A stretch of DNA of 12,701 nt from Denitrobacterium sp024691475 (GTDB taxonomy: Bacteria; Actinomycetota; Coriobacteriia; Coriobacteriales; Eggerthellaceae). The stretch is from contig JAILNP010000031.1 in NCBI GenBank assembly GCA_024691475.1, forward strand, positions 1 through 12,701, in the 5' to 3' direction. Both the position numbers and the translations under genes were made by a program. Below the pieces are notes generated by a model. That model was not told where the DNA came from. It searched no databases and worked only from the letters and a program-made list of their open reading frames with translations. Every line of letters starts with the position of its first letter. The first letter of the stretch is position 1. This document shows, one piece after another, positions 6,487 to 12,701 of this stretch.

Positions 6487-6512
6487 CGCAAGGAAGCCGT
6501 GTGGTTCCTGCG
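6487..6512 (+). other. Hairpin after metI
   Basis: An 8-bp stem with one bulged A (6487-6495 with 6505-6512) and a 9-base loop lies 16 bases after the metI stop. It has no T-run, so it may protect the 3' end or be a factor-assisted termination site. The rest of 6513-6640 shows nothing recognisable. Confidence 0.3.
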
Positions 6513-6644
6513 TGTGGTGGGTATCGAACAGGTTTCAAGTCGTCGTGTTTGCATGTCGACCGTCTATGCTTCTCTGGGCATCATGAGCAGCGACTTGTTT
6601 GGATTGTGCAACAATCGGCGTGCCGAAAAGCTGTGGCGCATGCG

Positions 6645-6672
6645 TTGACGGGCTATCGTCGGCGTCTATAAT
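6645..6672 (+). promoter_or_regulatory. Promoter of the ligase-hydrolase fusion gene
   Basis: TTGACG (6645-6650) and a perfect TATAAT (6667-6672) are 16 bases apart, the clearest sigma-70-type promoter in the window. Transcription should begin near 6679, about 54 bases before the start codon. The putative operator at 6681-6712 lies immediately downstream. Confidence 0.75.
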
Positions 6673-6680
6673 GAGCGAAA

Positions 6681-6713
6681 TACTAATTCCTAGTACGAGG
6701 GTGGAATTTAATC
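6681..6713. promoter_or_regulatory. Putative sulfur-regulon operator, ligase-hydrolase site
   Basis: AATTCC (6685-6690) and GGAATT (6703-6708) form a perfect 6-bp inverted repeat with a 12-base spacer. On the minus strand the site reads TACTAGGAATTAGTA (6695-6681), which shares TACTAGGAAT with the cysK site at 3725-3734. The partner half-site is one base closer than at the cysK and metQ sites. It starts within a few bases of the expected transcription start, so binding would block initiation or early elongation. Confidence 0.55.
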
Positions 6714-6732
6714 CGCGTCTGAGGTGGAATCG

Positions 6733-8748
6733 TTGGAGAGCAAAATAGATTTTCACAAGGTAAACCGCGACAAGCTCGTCGCGTATTTCAAGTCGGGCCA
6801 GAAGTTCACCCAGAATATGGGCTTCGAGCTCGAGCATATCGTCGTTCGCCCCAACGGGGCGCCCGTGTCGTATTCCGAACCAGGTGGCATTCGCGACGTG
6901 CTCACGCGCATGGCCCCGCAGTACGACCACGTGTCGTACGAGGGCGATAACATCGTGGGGCTGCAGCGCGCGGGCGTGGCCATTAGCACCGAACCGGCGG
7001 GTCAGCTCGAGATTTCCGCGGGCCCGTTTAGCCATGTTACGGAAATAGACAGCGCGTACCTGGACTTCCGCAACGACCTAGACCCCATCCTGAAGGAATT
7101 TGGCTTGGTAACGCCCATGTTGGGTTACCATCCTACGGCTCGGGCACGCGACCTGGAGCTCATTCCGAAGTTCCGCTATAGCTGCATGACCGACTTCTTG
7201 GGAAAGCAGTCGCCCGACGCCATCTGCATGATGCGTGGGTCTTCCTCGCTGCAGATCTCCATCGACTTCGAAAGCGAAGGCGATGCCATGCGTAAGCTGC
7301 GCCTGGCGGAAATCATCAGTCCCATCCTTGCGCTCATCTGCGACAATTCGCCTGTCTATGAGGGTCAGGAAGCCAAGGGCAATATGGCGCGCACGCGCAT
7401 GTGGGGTTCCATGAAGGAAGACCGAGTGGGCGTCGTTCCCGGCTCGCTGAAGCGCGGGTACTCTTTCGGCGACTATGCCGACTACATCCTTTCCCGCCAG
7501 GCCATTCTTGCTCCTGGCGAGACGGAGGGCGAGCCGTGGCGCTACGTGGGCGAAACGACGTTCGACGAGCTGTACGCCGACCGCGAGATGACCGATGCGG
7601 AAATGGAGCACGCGCTTTCCATGGTGTGGCCCGATGTGCGCTTGAAGAACTTCGTCGAAATTCGCCCTGCTGATGCCATGCCCATTGAATACGCGCTGGC
7701 CTACGCCGTGCTCGTGCGCTCGCTGTTCTATAGCCGCCGCACGCTCGACGTGCTCGACGCGCTGTTCGAAAGCGTGGACGAGGGACACGTTGCCGCGGCG
7801 AAGCGCGATCTCATCGAATTTGGCTACGGTGCGGAAATCTACGGGCGCTCCGCGGAATACTGGGCCGACCTGTTGCTGGTGCTTGCTTCGGGTACGTTGC
7901 GTCCGGGCGAAGCCGAATACCTGGAGCCCATCGCTTCCATGGTGAAACACCGTTTCACGCTCGCCGAAGTGTGGCCGCGTCTGATGGAAAAGCGCAACGG
8001 CATGCCTGCCGGCTCGCCGAATGCGCCGGTCATTGGCGTGGTTCCCCGGTACGATTTCGAATGGACGGGTCTGGCCGTTTCCGACGGGTACCTGAGCGGC
8101 TTGCTGGAAATGGGCGCCATTCCCATCGTGCTTCCTGCAACGTCCGATCCTGCGAATATCGCGCGGCTTGTGGATTCGTGCGATGGGTTCCTCATTCCCG
8201 GCGGCCAGGATATCGATCCTGCTAGGTATGGGCGCCGTCGCGAAGTGCATACGCACCGCTCGGCTACGGCGCGCGACGCCATGGAAGACGCCTTAGTACG
8301 TGCCGTCATTGCTGCCGACAAGCCGCTTCTGGGCATTTGCCGCGGCATGCAGTCGATTAACGTGGCGCTCGGTGGTACCTTGCGCCAGGACGTGCGCGAC
8401 GAAAGCGCGCGCTGCGAACCTTCGCACGTGCAACATCGTCCGTATACGCTTCCCGCCCATATGGTGGAACTTGCGGAAGGCTCGCAGCTGGCCGAATGCG
8501 TGGGGGCCACGCGCCTGGGCGTGAATACCATCCATCACCAGAGCGTTGACGAAGTGGGCGAGGGTTTGGTCGTGAATGCGGTTTCGCCCGAAGATGGCAT
8601 TGTCGAGGGCATCGAGATGCCGGGCAAGCGCTTCGTTGTGGGCGTGCAGTGGCATCCCGAGCACATGTGGCGCGAGCGCCCGCATTCCAAGCGACTCTTC
8701 AAGGCCTTCGTGGATACAGCCGCCGCCGTCCGCGCAGAACGTGCATAG
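6733..8748 (+). CDS. Fusion of glutamate-cysteine ligase domain (GCS2) and PuuD-like gamma-glutamyl hydrolase (peptidase C26)
   Basis: This 671-residue cytoplasmic protein has two domains. Residues about 1-420 resemble plant-type/EgtA-like glutamate-cysteine ligases: GFELEHIVV (30-38), MRGSSSLQISIDF (167-179), TRMWGSM (221-227) and the stretch WPDVRLKNFVEIRPAD, which parallels the plant-type WPEVRLKxYLEMRGAD. Residues about 431-665 form a class I amidotransferase-like C26 domain: the nucleophile C536 in LGICRGMQSINVALGGTL, and H641 with E643 in VQWHPEHM, a complete triad. PuuD-type enzymes remove gamma-glutamyl groups. One chain may therefore both make and cut gamma-glutamyl bonds, plausibly on cysteine given the neighbours. 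It is not a GshF, as no ATP-grasp domain is present. The TTG at 6733 is preferred over the GTG at 6724 because GAGGTGG (6721-6727) sits 5 bases upstream. The true substrate is unknown. Confidence 0.82.
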   Translation: MESKIDFHKVNRDKLVAYFKSGQKFTQNMGFELEHIVVRPNGAPVSYSEPGGIRDVLTRMAPQYDHVSYEGDNIVGLQRAGVAISTEPAGQLEISAGPFSHVTEIDSAYLDFRNDLDPILKEFGLVTPMLGYHPTARARDLELIPKFRYSCMTDFLGKQSPDAICMMRGSSSLQISIDFESEGDAMRKLRLAEIISPILALICDNSPVYEGQEAKGNMARTRMWGSMKEDRVGVVPGSLKRGYSFGDYADYILSRQAILAPGETEGEPWRYVGETTFDELYADREMTDAEMEHALSMVWPDVRLKNFVEIRPADAMPIEYALAYAVLVRSLFYSRRTLDVLDALFESVDEGHVAAAKRDLIEFGYGAEIYGRSAEYWADLLLVLASGTLRPGEAEYLEPIASMVKHRFTLAEVWPRLMEKRNGMPAGSPNAPVIGVVPRYDFEWTGLAVSDGYLSGLLEMGAIPIVLPATSDPANIARLVDSCDGFLIPGGQDIDPARYGRRREVHTHRSATARDAMEDALVRAVIAADKPLLGICRGMQSINVALGGTLRQDVRDESARCEPSHVQHRPYTLPAHMVELAEGSQLAECVGATRLGVNTIHHQSVDEVGEGLVVNAVSPEDGIVEGIEMPGKRFVVGVQWHPEHMWRERPHSKRLFKAFVDTAAAVRAERA

Positions 8749-8764
8749 GGTCTCCTATTTCAGG

Positions 8765-8808
8765 CTAGGCCGGAGGAACGAGTTGTCTCGCCCTTCGGCC
8801 TAGTTATT
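8765..8808 (+). terminator. Likely terminator of the ligase-hydrolase gene
   Basis: CTAGGCCG (8765-8772) pairs with CGGCCTAG (8796-8803), and a smaller CGAG/CTCG hairpin nests inside. The tail TTATTG is a weak U-tract. It lies 16 bases after the stop and is the only strong stem before the ABC exporter genes. No convincing promoter for the exporter was found in 8809-8921. Confidence 0.6.
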
Positions 8809-8921
8809 GCGCGCATGGCGATAAGGTATTAACCTCAATTCAGAATTAATCGATTGACGCCATTTTCTCGGTTTGTGGTTCGTGCCGAGCAATCGCCGTC
8901 GTGCTTTGGTTAGGCCATATC

Positions 8922-9641
8922 TTGTCTCGCCTTATCGAAATAGAAAACTTAAAGAAGGCTTACGGCTCTTTCGTTTTGTCCGTTGAGGGGTTTTCCCTTT
9001 ATGCGGGGGAAGTGGTTGGGGTCGTTGGTCGGAATGGGGCCGGAAAGAGCACGTTCCTGGATTTGATTCTCGGGGAGAGGTCGAAGGATGCAGGGTTGGT
9101 TTCTCTGTTTAATGGGGAAATGGAGCCTTGCGAGATAGACGCAAAGCGTCGGATAGGCTTCGTGGTTGATAACTCTGGCTTCGACGGGAGATTCTCGTTA
9201 AGGGAGGCGGGACGCGTCCTGTCTTATATATACGATACTTGGGATGAGAATCTTTTCTTCGATTTGCTGGATAGGTTTGGTTTGGATTCAGATGCTCAGC
9301 TGAATTCGCTTTCGCGCGGAATGATGATAAAGGGGCAGCTTTCGCTCACGCTGGCTCATCACCCCCAGCTGCTTATTTTGGATGAGATTACTTCCGGCTT
9401 GGACCCGGTTTCCCGACTAGAGATCTTGGGAATCTTGAAAGCGTACATATTGGCTGATTCGAATCGGGGGGCAATTTATACAACTCATATCACCGACGAC
9501 TTAAAGGTGTTCGCTGATAGGGTAATGCTTCTGGACGCAGGGGAAGTTTTATCTATCGACCCCGTGGCCCATTATGAGAATGCGTCGATTGATTATGCGC
9601 TGCTCGATAAAGTGTGCTTGCGAAAGGGGGCGTTCGCATGA
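8922..9641 (+). CDS. ABC transporter ATP-binding protein (YtrB-like exporter type)
   Basis: This 239-residue ATPase would energise the membrane protein encoded next. Visible are Walker A GRNGAGKST, a Q-loop region replaced by VVDNSGFDGRFSLRE, signature LSRGMMIKGQLSLTLA, Walker B LLILDEITSGLDP and the switch histidine in YTTHI. The LSRGM signature, YIYDTWDENLFFDLLDRFGL and the small size recall YtrB-like ATPases of GntR-controlled ABC systems. No GntR regulator gene adjoins it. The start is uncertain: TTG 8922 has TTAGG 8 bases upstream and gives a normal N-terminus, while GTG 8901 would add 7 residues and lacks a ribosome site. The gene has lower GC and more A/T-ending codons than its neighbours. 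Its substrate is unknown. Confidence 0.8.
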   Translation: MSRLIEIENLKKAYGSFVLSVEGFSLYAGEVVGVVGRNGAGKSTFLDLILGERSKDAGLVSLFNGEMEPCEIDAKRRIGFVVDNSGFDGRFSLREAGRVLSYIYDTWDENLFFDLLDRFGLDSDAQLNSLSRGMMIKGQLSLTLAHHPQLLILDEITSGLDPVSRLEILGILKAYILADSNRGAIYTTHITDDLKVFADRVMLLDAGEVLSIDPVAHYENASIDYALLDKVCLRKGAFA

Positions 9642-10276
9642 GGGGGTTATTGTTGAAGGACTTGTATACTCTGAAAAGAACGGTAAGTTGGGTCTATCTA
9701 TTCCCCCTGGTGGTCATTTTTATATGCGGAAGCGCCGATATCGCATTTCTATCCGCGACGGCCATGCTTGTCTTTTCTCTTTTTGCGGGCTTTGCCCTGT
9801 ATAGCATTATGTATGCGGAGGAGAATTCAAATTGGGGAAGATATGTTAAGGCCATTCCTGTTAACGCGAAGGTTGTGACTGCGGAGAAGTATGTAATGGG
9901 TGCAATTCTATTGGGGGTTGCTCTGATTATTGATGTGGCGGTGGGAATGGTATTTTCCCAGTTAGGCATTAGCGTTTCGTTCCTTGCATCGATGTTCTTG
10001 CTTGCTTTAGGTCTGGGTGTGGTGTACATAGCGATTCTGGTTCCGTCCGTATTGAAATTCGGCGCTTCGAAAGGCCCCGTCGTGTTTGTGGGTTGTATTG
10101 GCTGCCTAATGATTGTGCCAATCGCGCTGAACAAGATAGGCTTAATGGAATGGGCTCTTGCCGCTATTGCTGACCCCGTTTTCCAATTAGTTTGCGGCTT
10201 GCTGGCTCCTTTGGTTTTCGTTGCCGTTTCCTACGCTGTATCCAGCAGGGTAGCTAAGGCCAGCCTTGCTGGTTAG
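9638..10276 (+). CDS. ABC-2 type transporter permease
   Basis: This 212-residue protein has about six hydrophobic segments after the N-terminus MRGLLLKDLYTLKR, typical of the small ABC-2 permeases (ABC2_membrane_5 type) paired with YtrB-like ATPases. The segment EENSNWGRYVKAIPVNAKVVTAEKYV, read in two parts around GRYVKAIPV, is the characteristic loop after the second membrane segment. The ATG at 9638 overlaps the ATPase stop (ATGA), and AAGGGGG lies 8 bases upstream, so the pair is translationally coupled. Sampled GC is about 42-45%, clearly below the surrounding genes. Its substrate, perhaps a lipid, peptide or antibiotic, cannot be told from sequence. Confidence 0.8.
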   Translation: MRGLLLKDLYTLKRTVSWVYLFPLVVIFICGSADIAFLSATAMLVFSLFAGFALYSIMYAEENSNWGRYVKAIPVNAKVVTAEKYVMGAILLGVALIIDVAVGMVFSQLGISVSFLASMFLLALGLGVVYIAILVPSVLKFGASKGPVVFVGCIGCLMIVPIALNKIGLMEWALAAIADPVFQLVCGLLAPLVFVAVSYAVSSRVAKASLAG

Positions 10277-10353
10277 GTCTCATTTCCTATCGAAAATGAA
10301 GAAATCTTGCGCGGAGCGGCGTGAAATAGCCGGCTAGCGTGATTATCGATAAC

Positions 10354-10394
10354 GCTCTGACCTGGGGTTTCCCGAGCCTGGGTCAGAGCTTTTT
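10354..10394 (+). terminator. Intrinsic terminator of the ABC exporter operon
   Basis: GCTCTGACC (10354-10362) is written in inverted form as GGTCAGAGC (10381-10389), with an inner GGG/CCC hairpin, followed directly by TTTTTCT. It lies 78 bases after the permease stop. The palindrome TTATCGATAA (10343-10352) abuts it upstream. Confidence 0.88.
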
Positions 10395-10443
10395 CTATGC
10401 CCTAGAGCGCATTGTATGCGCGCCATCTGGGCAAATGCCGACT

Positions 10444-10473
10444 TTGACAGCTTATATCGCTTTCGGCGATAAC
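10444..10473 (+). promoter_or_regulatory. Candidate promoter of the binding-protein operon
   Basis: A perfect TTGACA (10444-10449) is followed after 18 bases by GATAAC (10468-10473), a 4/6 match to the -10 consensus. The start would be near 10480, about 90 bases before the gene. The CTAGGAAT element seen before cysK, metQ and the ligase-hydrolase gene is absent here, so this operon may be under other control. Confidence 0.5.
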
Positions 10474-10570
10474 GCGCCATCGCTGCAATGCGTCGCAAAA
10501 TACCTGTTCGGAGCCTTGCGATGATGCTGTAATAGCGCCCAGCAACAGACACATCTCAAGGGAGGCTACT

Positions 10571-11686
10571 ATGGCACAGGAAGCAACGGCATACAGCCGA
10601 CGCTCGTTTCTCAAGGGTTCGCTGATTGGCGCAGGCGCGCTCGCCGCATTTGGCGTGGTGGGCTGCTCTTCTGGCTCGCAGGAATCTGCGTCGGGCAAGG
10701 AAATCAAGTACGACATCACGGTTGGCCACCTCAATTCGACGGCCCATCTGCTGGCATTCGTCGCCAAGGAAGAGGGCTTCTTCGCGGAAGAGGGTATCAA
10801 CGCCACGCTTACGCAGTTCTCCAGCCAGAGCGAACTGGTCAGCGGTCTGGAATCGAACAAGCTGCAATTCGTTTTCCTGGGTAGCGTTCCCACGCTGGTG
10901 AATCAGTCCTCGGGTCACGACATCTCGATCTTCGGTGGCGCAATGTCCAATGGCCACGGCTACGTGATCAAGAGCAAGTACACGGAAGGCCTTTCCAGCT
11001 GGGACGTAACCATCCTGAAGGGGAAGAACGTCGCCGTTCCCCGCACCACCGTACAGGAACTCGAGCTGTATCAGCTGCTTGCATCCAAGGGCCTTACGTA
11101 TGGCGAGGGCGATGGCTACGATGTGCACATCGTGCTCTTCGATAGCCAGAAGGATGCCTACAACGCATTCTCCAACGATACGATCGACGCAGTTTCGTGC
11201 TATTCACCCTACACGTCGGTTGCCGTGGCGGCGGGTCATTCCATCGTGTTCAAGTGCTCCGATGAAGAGCTGTTCAAGAATCAGCCGTGCTGCCGCCAGG
11301 TGGCGCTCACGAGCGCGCTGAAGGAAAACCACGATCTGTACGTCGCTTCCGAGCGTGCTCTCATCAAGGCGTATGCGTTCTACAAAAACGAAGCTAACAA
11401 GCAGAAGACGATTGCGGACGTAAAGACGTACATCGACATTCCCGAGGACGAAATCGAGTACGAGGTGTTCACTCCTGACTACTGCGATTCGAACCCCGAC
11501 CCCGACTATCAGGCCACATTGGAGCTGAAGAACAGCGCTGCTGACTTTGGCTACCTGGAGGACTTCGACCTTGAAGAGCTCTATAACCTGGACATTTACG
11601 ATCAGGCGCTGGGCGAACTCGAGAAGGAAGACCCGAACAACACGTACTACAAGTCCCTGCGTGAGCATTTCGATAAGTATCAATAG
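10571..11686 (+). CDS. Tat-exported ABC substrate-binding lipoprotein (SsuA/TauA/NMT1-like)
   Basis: This 371-residue binding protein starts with the twin-arginine motif SRRSFLK (residues 9-15), a hydrophobic stretch and the lipobox VVGC with lipid attachment at C32, so it is probably folded and Tat-exported. The mature part opens with ITVGHLNSTAHLLAFVAKEE and has FFAEEGI and QFVFLGSVPTLV, the pattern of periplasmic-binding proteins for sulfonates, taurine, nitrate or thiamine precursors. A vicinal cysteine pair, C240-C241 in NQPCCRQ, is notable. AAGGGAGG (10558-10565) lies 5 bases before the ATG. The ATPase gene follows after 9 bases. A sulfur compound such as a sulfonate is a reasonable guess from the neighbourhood, but the ligand is not shown by sequence. 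Confidence 0.83.
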   Translation: MAQEATAYSRRSFLKGSLIGAGALAAFGVVGCSSGSQESASGKEIKYDITVGHLNSTAHLLAFVAKEEGFFAEEGINATLTQFSSQSELVSGLESNKLQFVFLGSVPTLVNQSSGHDISIFGGAMSNGHGYVIKSKYTEGLSSWDVTILKGKNVAVPRTTVQELELYQLLASKGLTYGEGDGYDVHIVLFDSQKDAYNAFSNDTIDAVSCYSPYTSVAVAAGHSIVFKCSDEELFKNQPCCRQVALTSALKENHDLYVASERALIKAYAFYKNEANKQKTIADVKTYIDIPEDEIEYEVFTPDYCDSNPDPDYQATLELKNSAADFGYLEDFDLEELYNLDIYDQALGELEKEDPNNTYYKSLREHFDKYQ

Positions 11687-11695
11687 GAGGATCTG

Positions 11696-12493
11696 ATGTC
11701 CAAGCGCATCGACGTTTCAGACCTGACGGTCACGTACTCCGGTCGCGGAGAGGCCTTCACGGCGCTCGACAGGGTAAGTTTTTCCGTCGAGCCAGGCGAA
11801 TTCGTGAGCGTGATCGGCGCGAGCGGTTGCGGCAAATCGACGTTGCTTTCCGTGCTCGAGGGGCTTTTGAAGCCCACGTCTGGCAGCGTTTCCGTGGGCG
11901 GCGAGGTCGTAACAGGGCCCGGTCCCGAACGTAGCGTCGTATTCCAGCAGTATTCCCTCTTCCCCTGGATGACGGCACGCGGCAACGTGGAATTCGCCCT
12001 CGATCAGGCGCGTCCCGAGCTGAAGCGCGCGGAGCGCGGTGCCATCGCGGAGGAATTCCTGGGCAAGGTTGCGCTTGGTGAGTTTGGGCATCGCTTCCCC
12101 AAGGAGCTTTCCGGCGGCCAGCAGCAGCGCGTGGCTATCGCTCGCGCGCTGGCCGTGGGCGGCGAGGTGCTGCTGATGGACGAGCCCTTCGGCGCGCTCG
12201 ACGCACGTAATCGCGCCATCCTGCAGGACCTGCTGCTCGAGCTGTGGGAGGGCGAGGCTGGCGAAGCGCGCAAGACGGTTATCTTCGTTACGCACGACCT
12301 GGAAGAGGCAATTCTTCTTTCCGACCGCATCATCATGATGGAGCCGGGTCGCGTGCGCGCGGAATTCGAAGTGCCGCTGCCGCGCCCCAGGCATCGCCTG
12401 GAGCTTTTGGGCGACCCCGCCTACGTGACGTTTCGCAGCGAGCTGTCGCAGATCTTCTTTCAGCATGAGTACCAGGAGGTGCATTCGGCATGA
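11696..12493 (+). CDS. ABC transporter ATP-binding protein (SsuB/TauB-like)
   Basis: This 265-residue ATPase has Walker A GASGCGKST (41-49), Q-loop VFQQYSLFPWMTARGNVEFAL, signature LSGGQQQR (138-145), Walker B VLLMDEPFGALD (158-169) and the switch motif VTHDLEEAILLSDRI. The LFPWMTARGNVEF and DEPFGALDA text is standard for the nitrate/sulfonate/taurine ATPase family. AGGAGG (11685-11690) overlaps the stop of the binding-protein gene, and the ATG is 5 bases further on. The end overlaps the permease start (ATGA), which indicates translational coupling. Its substrate follows the binding protein and is unresolved. Confidence 0.9.
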   Translation: MSKRIDVSDLTVTYSGRGEAFTALDRVSFSVEPGEFVSVIGASGCGKSTLLSVLEGLLKPTSGSVSVGGEVVTGPGPERSVVFQQYSLFPWMTARGNVEFALDQARPELKRAERGAIAEEFLGKVALGEFGHRFPKELSGGQQQRVAIARALAVGGEVLLMDEPFGALDARNRAILQDLLLELWEGEAGEARKTVIFVTHDLEEAILLSDRIIMMEPGRVRAEFEVPLPRPRHRLELLGDPAYVTFRSELSQIFFQHEYQEVHSA

Positions 12494-12701
12494 GCGCAGA
12501 AATCCAGGGAACGGCTGTAGCGGGCTCCCTGCCCGTGGCCAAGCAGCGCAAGGTTAAGGCAGCGAAGGCGAAGGCTGAGGTCGATGGCCTTTCGTGGCGT
12601 GAGCGCTTGGTAACGCCCTCGACCATCGCATTCGCCCTGTTCGCGGTTGTGCTTGCGCTTCCGACGAAGGCATCCGCCGATCCAAACGTACTCTACGCCT
12701 T
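12490..12701 (+). CDS. ABC transporter permease of the SsuC/TauC-like system (N-terminal fragment)
   Basis: The frame opens at an ATG that overlaps the ATPase stop (ATGA) and runs off the window after about 70 residues. The visible part has an N-terminal tail rich in Lys and Ala, then WRERLVTPSTIAFALFAVVL, the beginning of a first membrane segment. The permease identity rests mainly on gene order (binding protein, ATPase, then this) and on the hydrophobic segment; the EAA motif would lie beyond the window. The lysine-rich tail before the first helix is longer than I would expect. Confidence 0.7.
   Translation, partial: MSAEIQGTAVAGSLPVAKQRKVKAAKAKAEVDGLSWRERLVTPSTIAFALFAVVLALPTKASADPNVLYA

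Noticed and set aside
7078..8256. Minus-strand open frame of 392 codons opposite the ligase-hydrolase gene
   Set aside because: It is antisense to a gene with conserved motifs in both domains. The product composition is typical of a GC-rich shadow frame.
8746..10292. Similar bases after two stop codons (GGTCTCCTATTTC and GTCTCATTTCC) as insertion-site direct repeats around the exporter genes
   Set aside because: The match is short and imperfect. There is no transposase, terminal repeat or integrase nearby, so it does not support an insertion event.
3749..10354. 13-base repeat ATTATCGATAACG at 3749-3761 and 10342-10354
   Set aside because: The copies are identical and contain the palindrome TTATCGATAA. 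About one or two shared 13-mers are expected by chance in a window of this size, and the two contexts differ (a -10 region and a terminator flank).
1..12701. tRNA, rRNA, CRISPR array, insertion sequence or replication origin
   Set aside because: None seen by eye: no spaced direct repeats, no transposase-like frame, no DnaA-box cluster and no tRNA arm set. GGTTAGCTC at 4000-4008 resembles a tRNA D-arm but has no matching stems.

Overview
This 12.7 kb window is a sulfur amino acid locus from a GC-rich bacterium. Sampled core genes are near 65% GC and use GTG and TTG starts as well as ATG. One binding protein is a Tat-exported lipoprotein. The protein styles suggest an anaerobic actinobacterium of the Coriobacteriia (Eggerthellaceae-like). 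That placement is inference from protein character and composition; no rRNA gene is present.

Layout. Positions 1-2393 hold a rightward operon: the C-terminal end of a SAM-dependent methyltransferase, then mccB (cystathionine gamma-lyase) and mccA (O-acetylserine-dependent cystathionine beta-synthase), closed by a strong intrinsic terminator. This is the reverse transsulfuration route from homocysteine to cysteine. cysK (cysteine synthase) converges on it from the minus strand (2720-3649). The 2394-2719 gap holds terminators for both sides and no gene. The 392-bp region from cysK to metQ (3650-4041) is a divergent regulatory region, followed by metQ-metN-metI, a methionine importer (4042-6470). 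Next comes a gene with its own TTGACG/TATAAT promoter (6733-8748). It encodes an unusual fusion of a plant-type glutamate-cysteine ligase domain with a PuuD-like class I amidotransferase/gamma-glutamyl hydrolase (peptidase C26) domain. A lower-GC two-gene ABC exporter follows (8922-10276) and looks like a recent arrival. From 10571 to the window end lies a substrate-binding protein/ATPase/permease operon of the SsuABC/TauABC/NMT1 type, cut off in the permease.

How they fit. Methionine enters through MetQNI. SAM-dependent methylation, through homocysteine formed outside this window, feeds MccA and MccB to give cysteine; CysK makes cysteine from O-acetylserine. The ligase-hydrolase fusion would make and/or break gamma-glutamyl bonds, plausibly on cysteine. 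A shared DNA element (TCCTRG-N7-CTAGGAATAA, with a close variant) lies just downstream of candidate -10 boxes for cysK, metQ and the fusion gene. These three units therefore look like one sulfur-responsive regulon, perhaps under a CymR-like Rrf2 repressor; no regulator is encoded here. The fusion protein and this shared operator are the most notable features.
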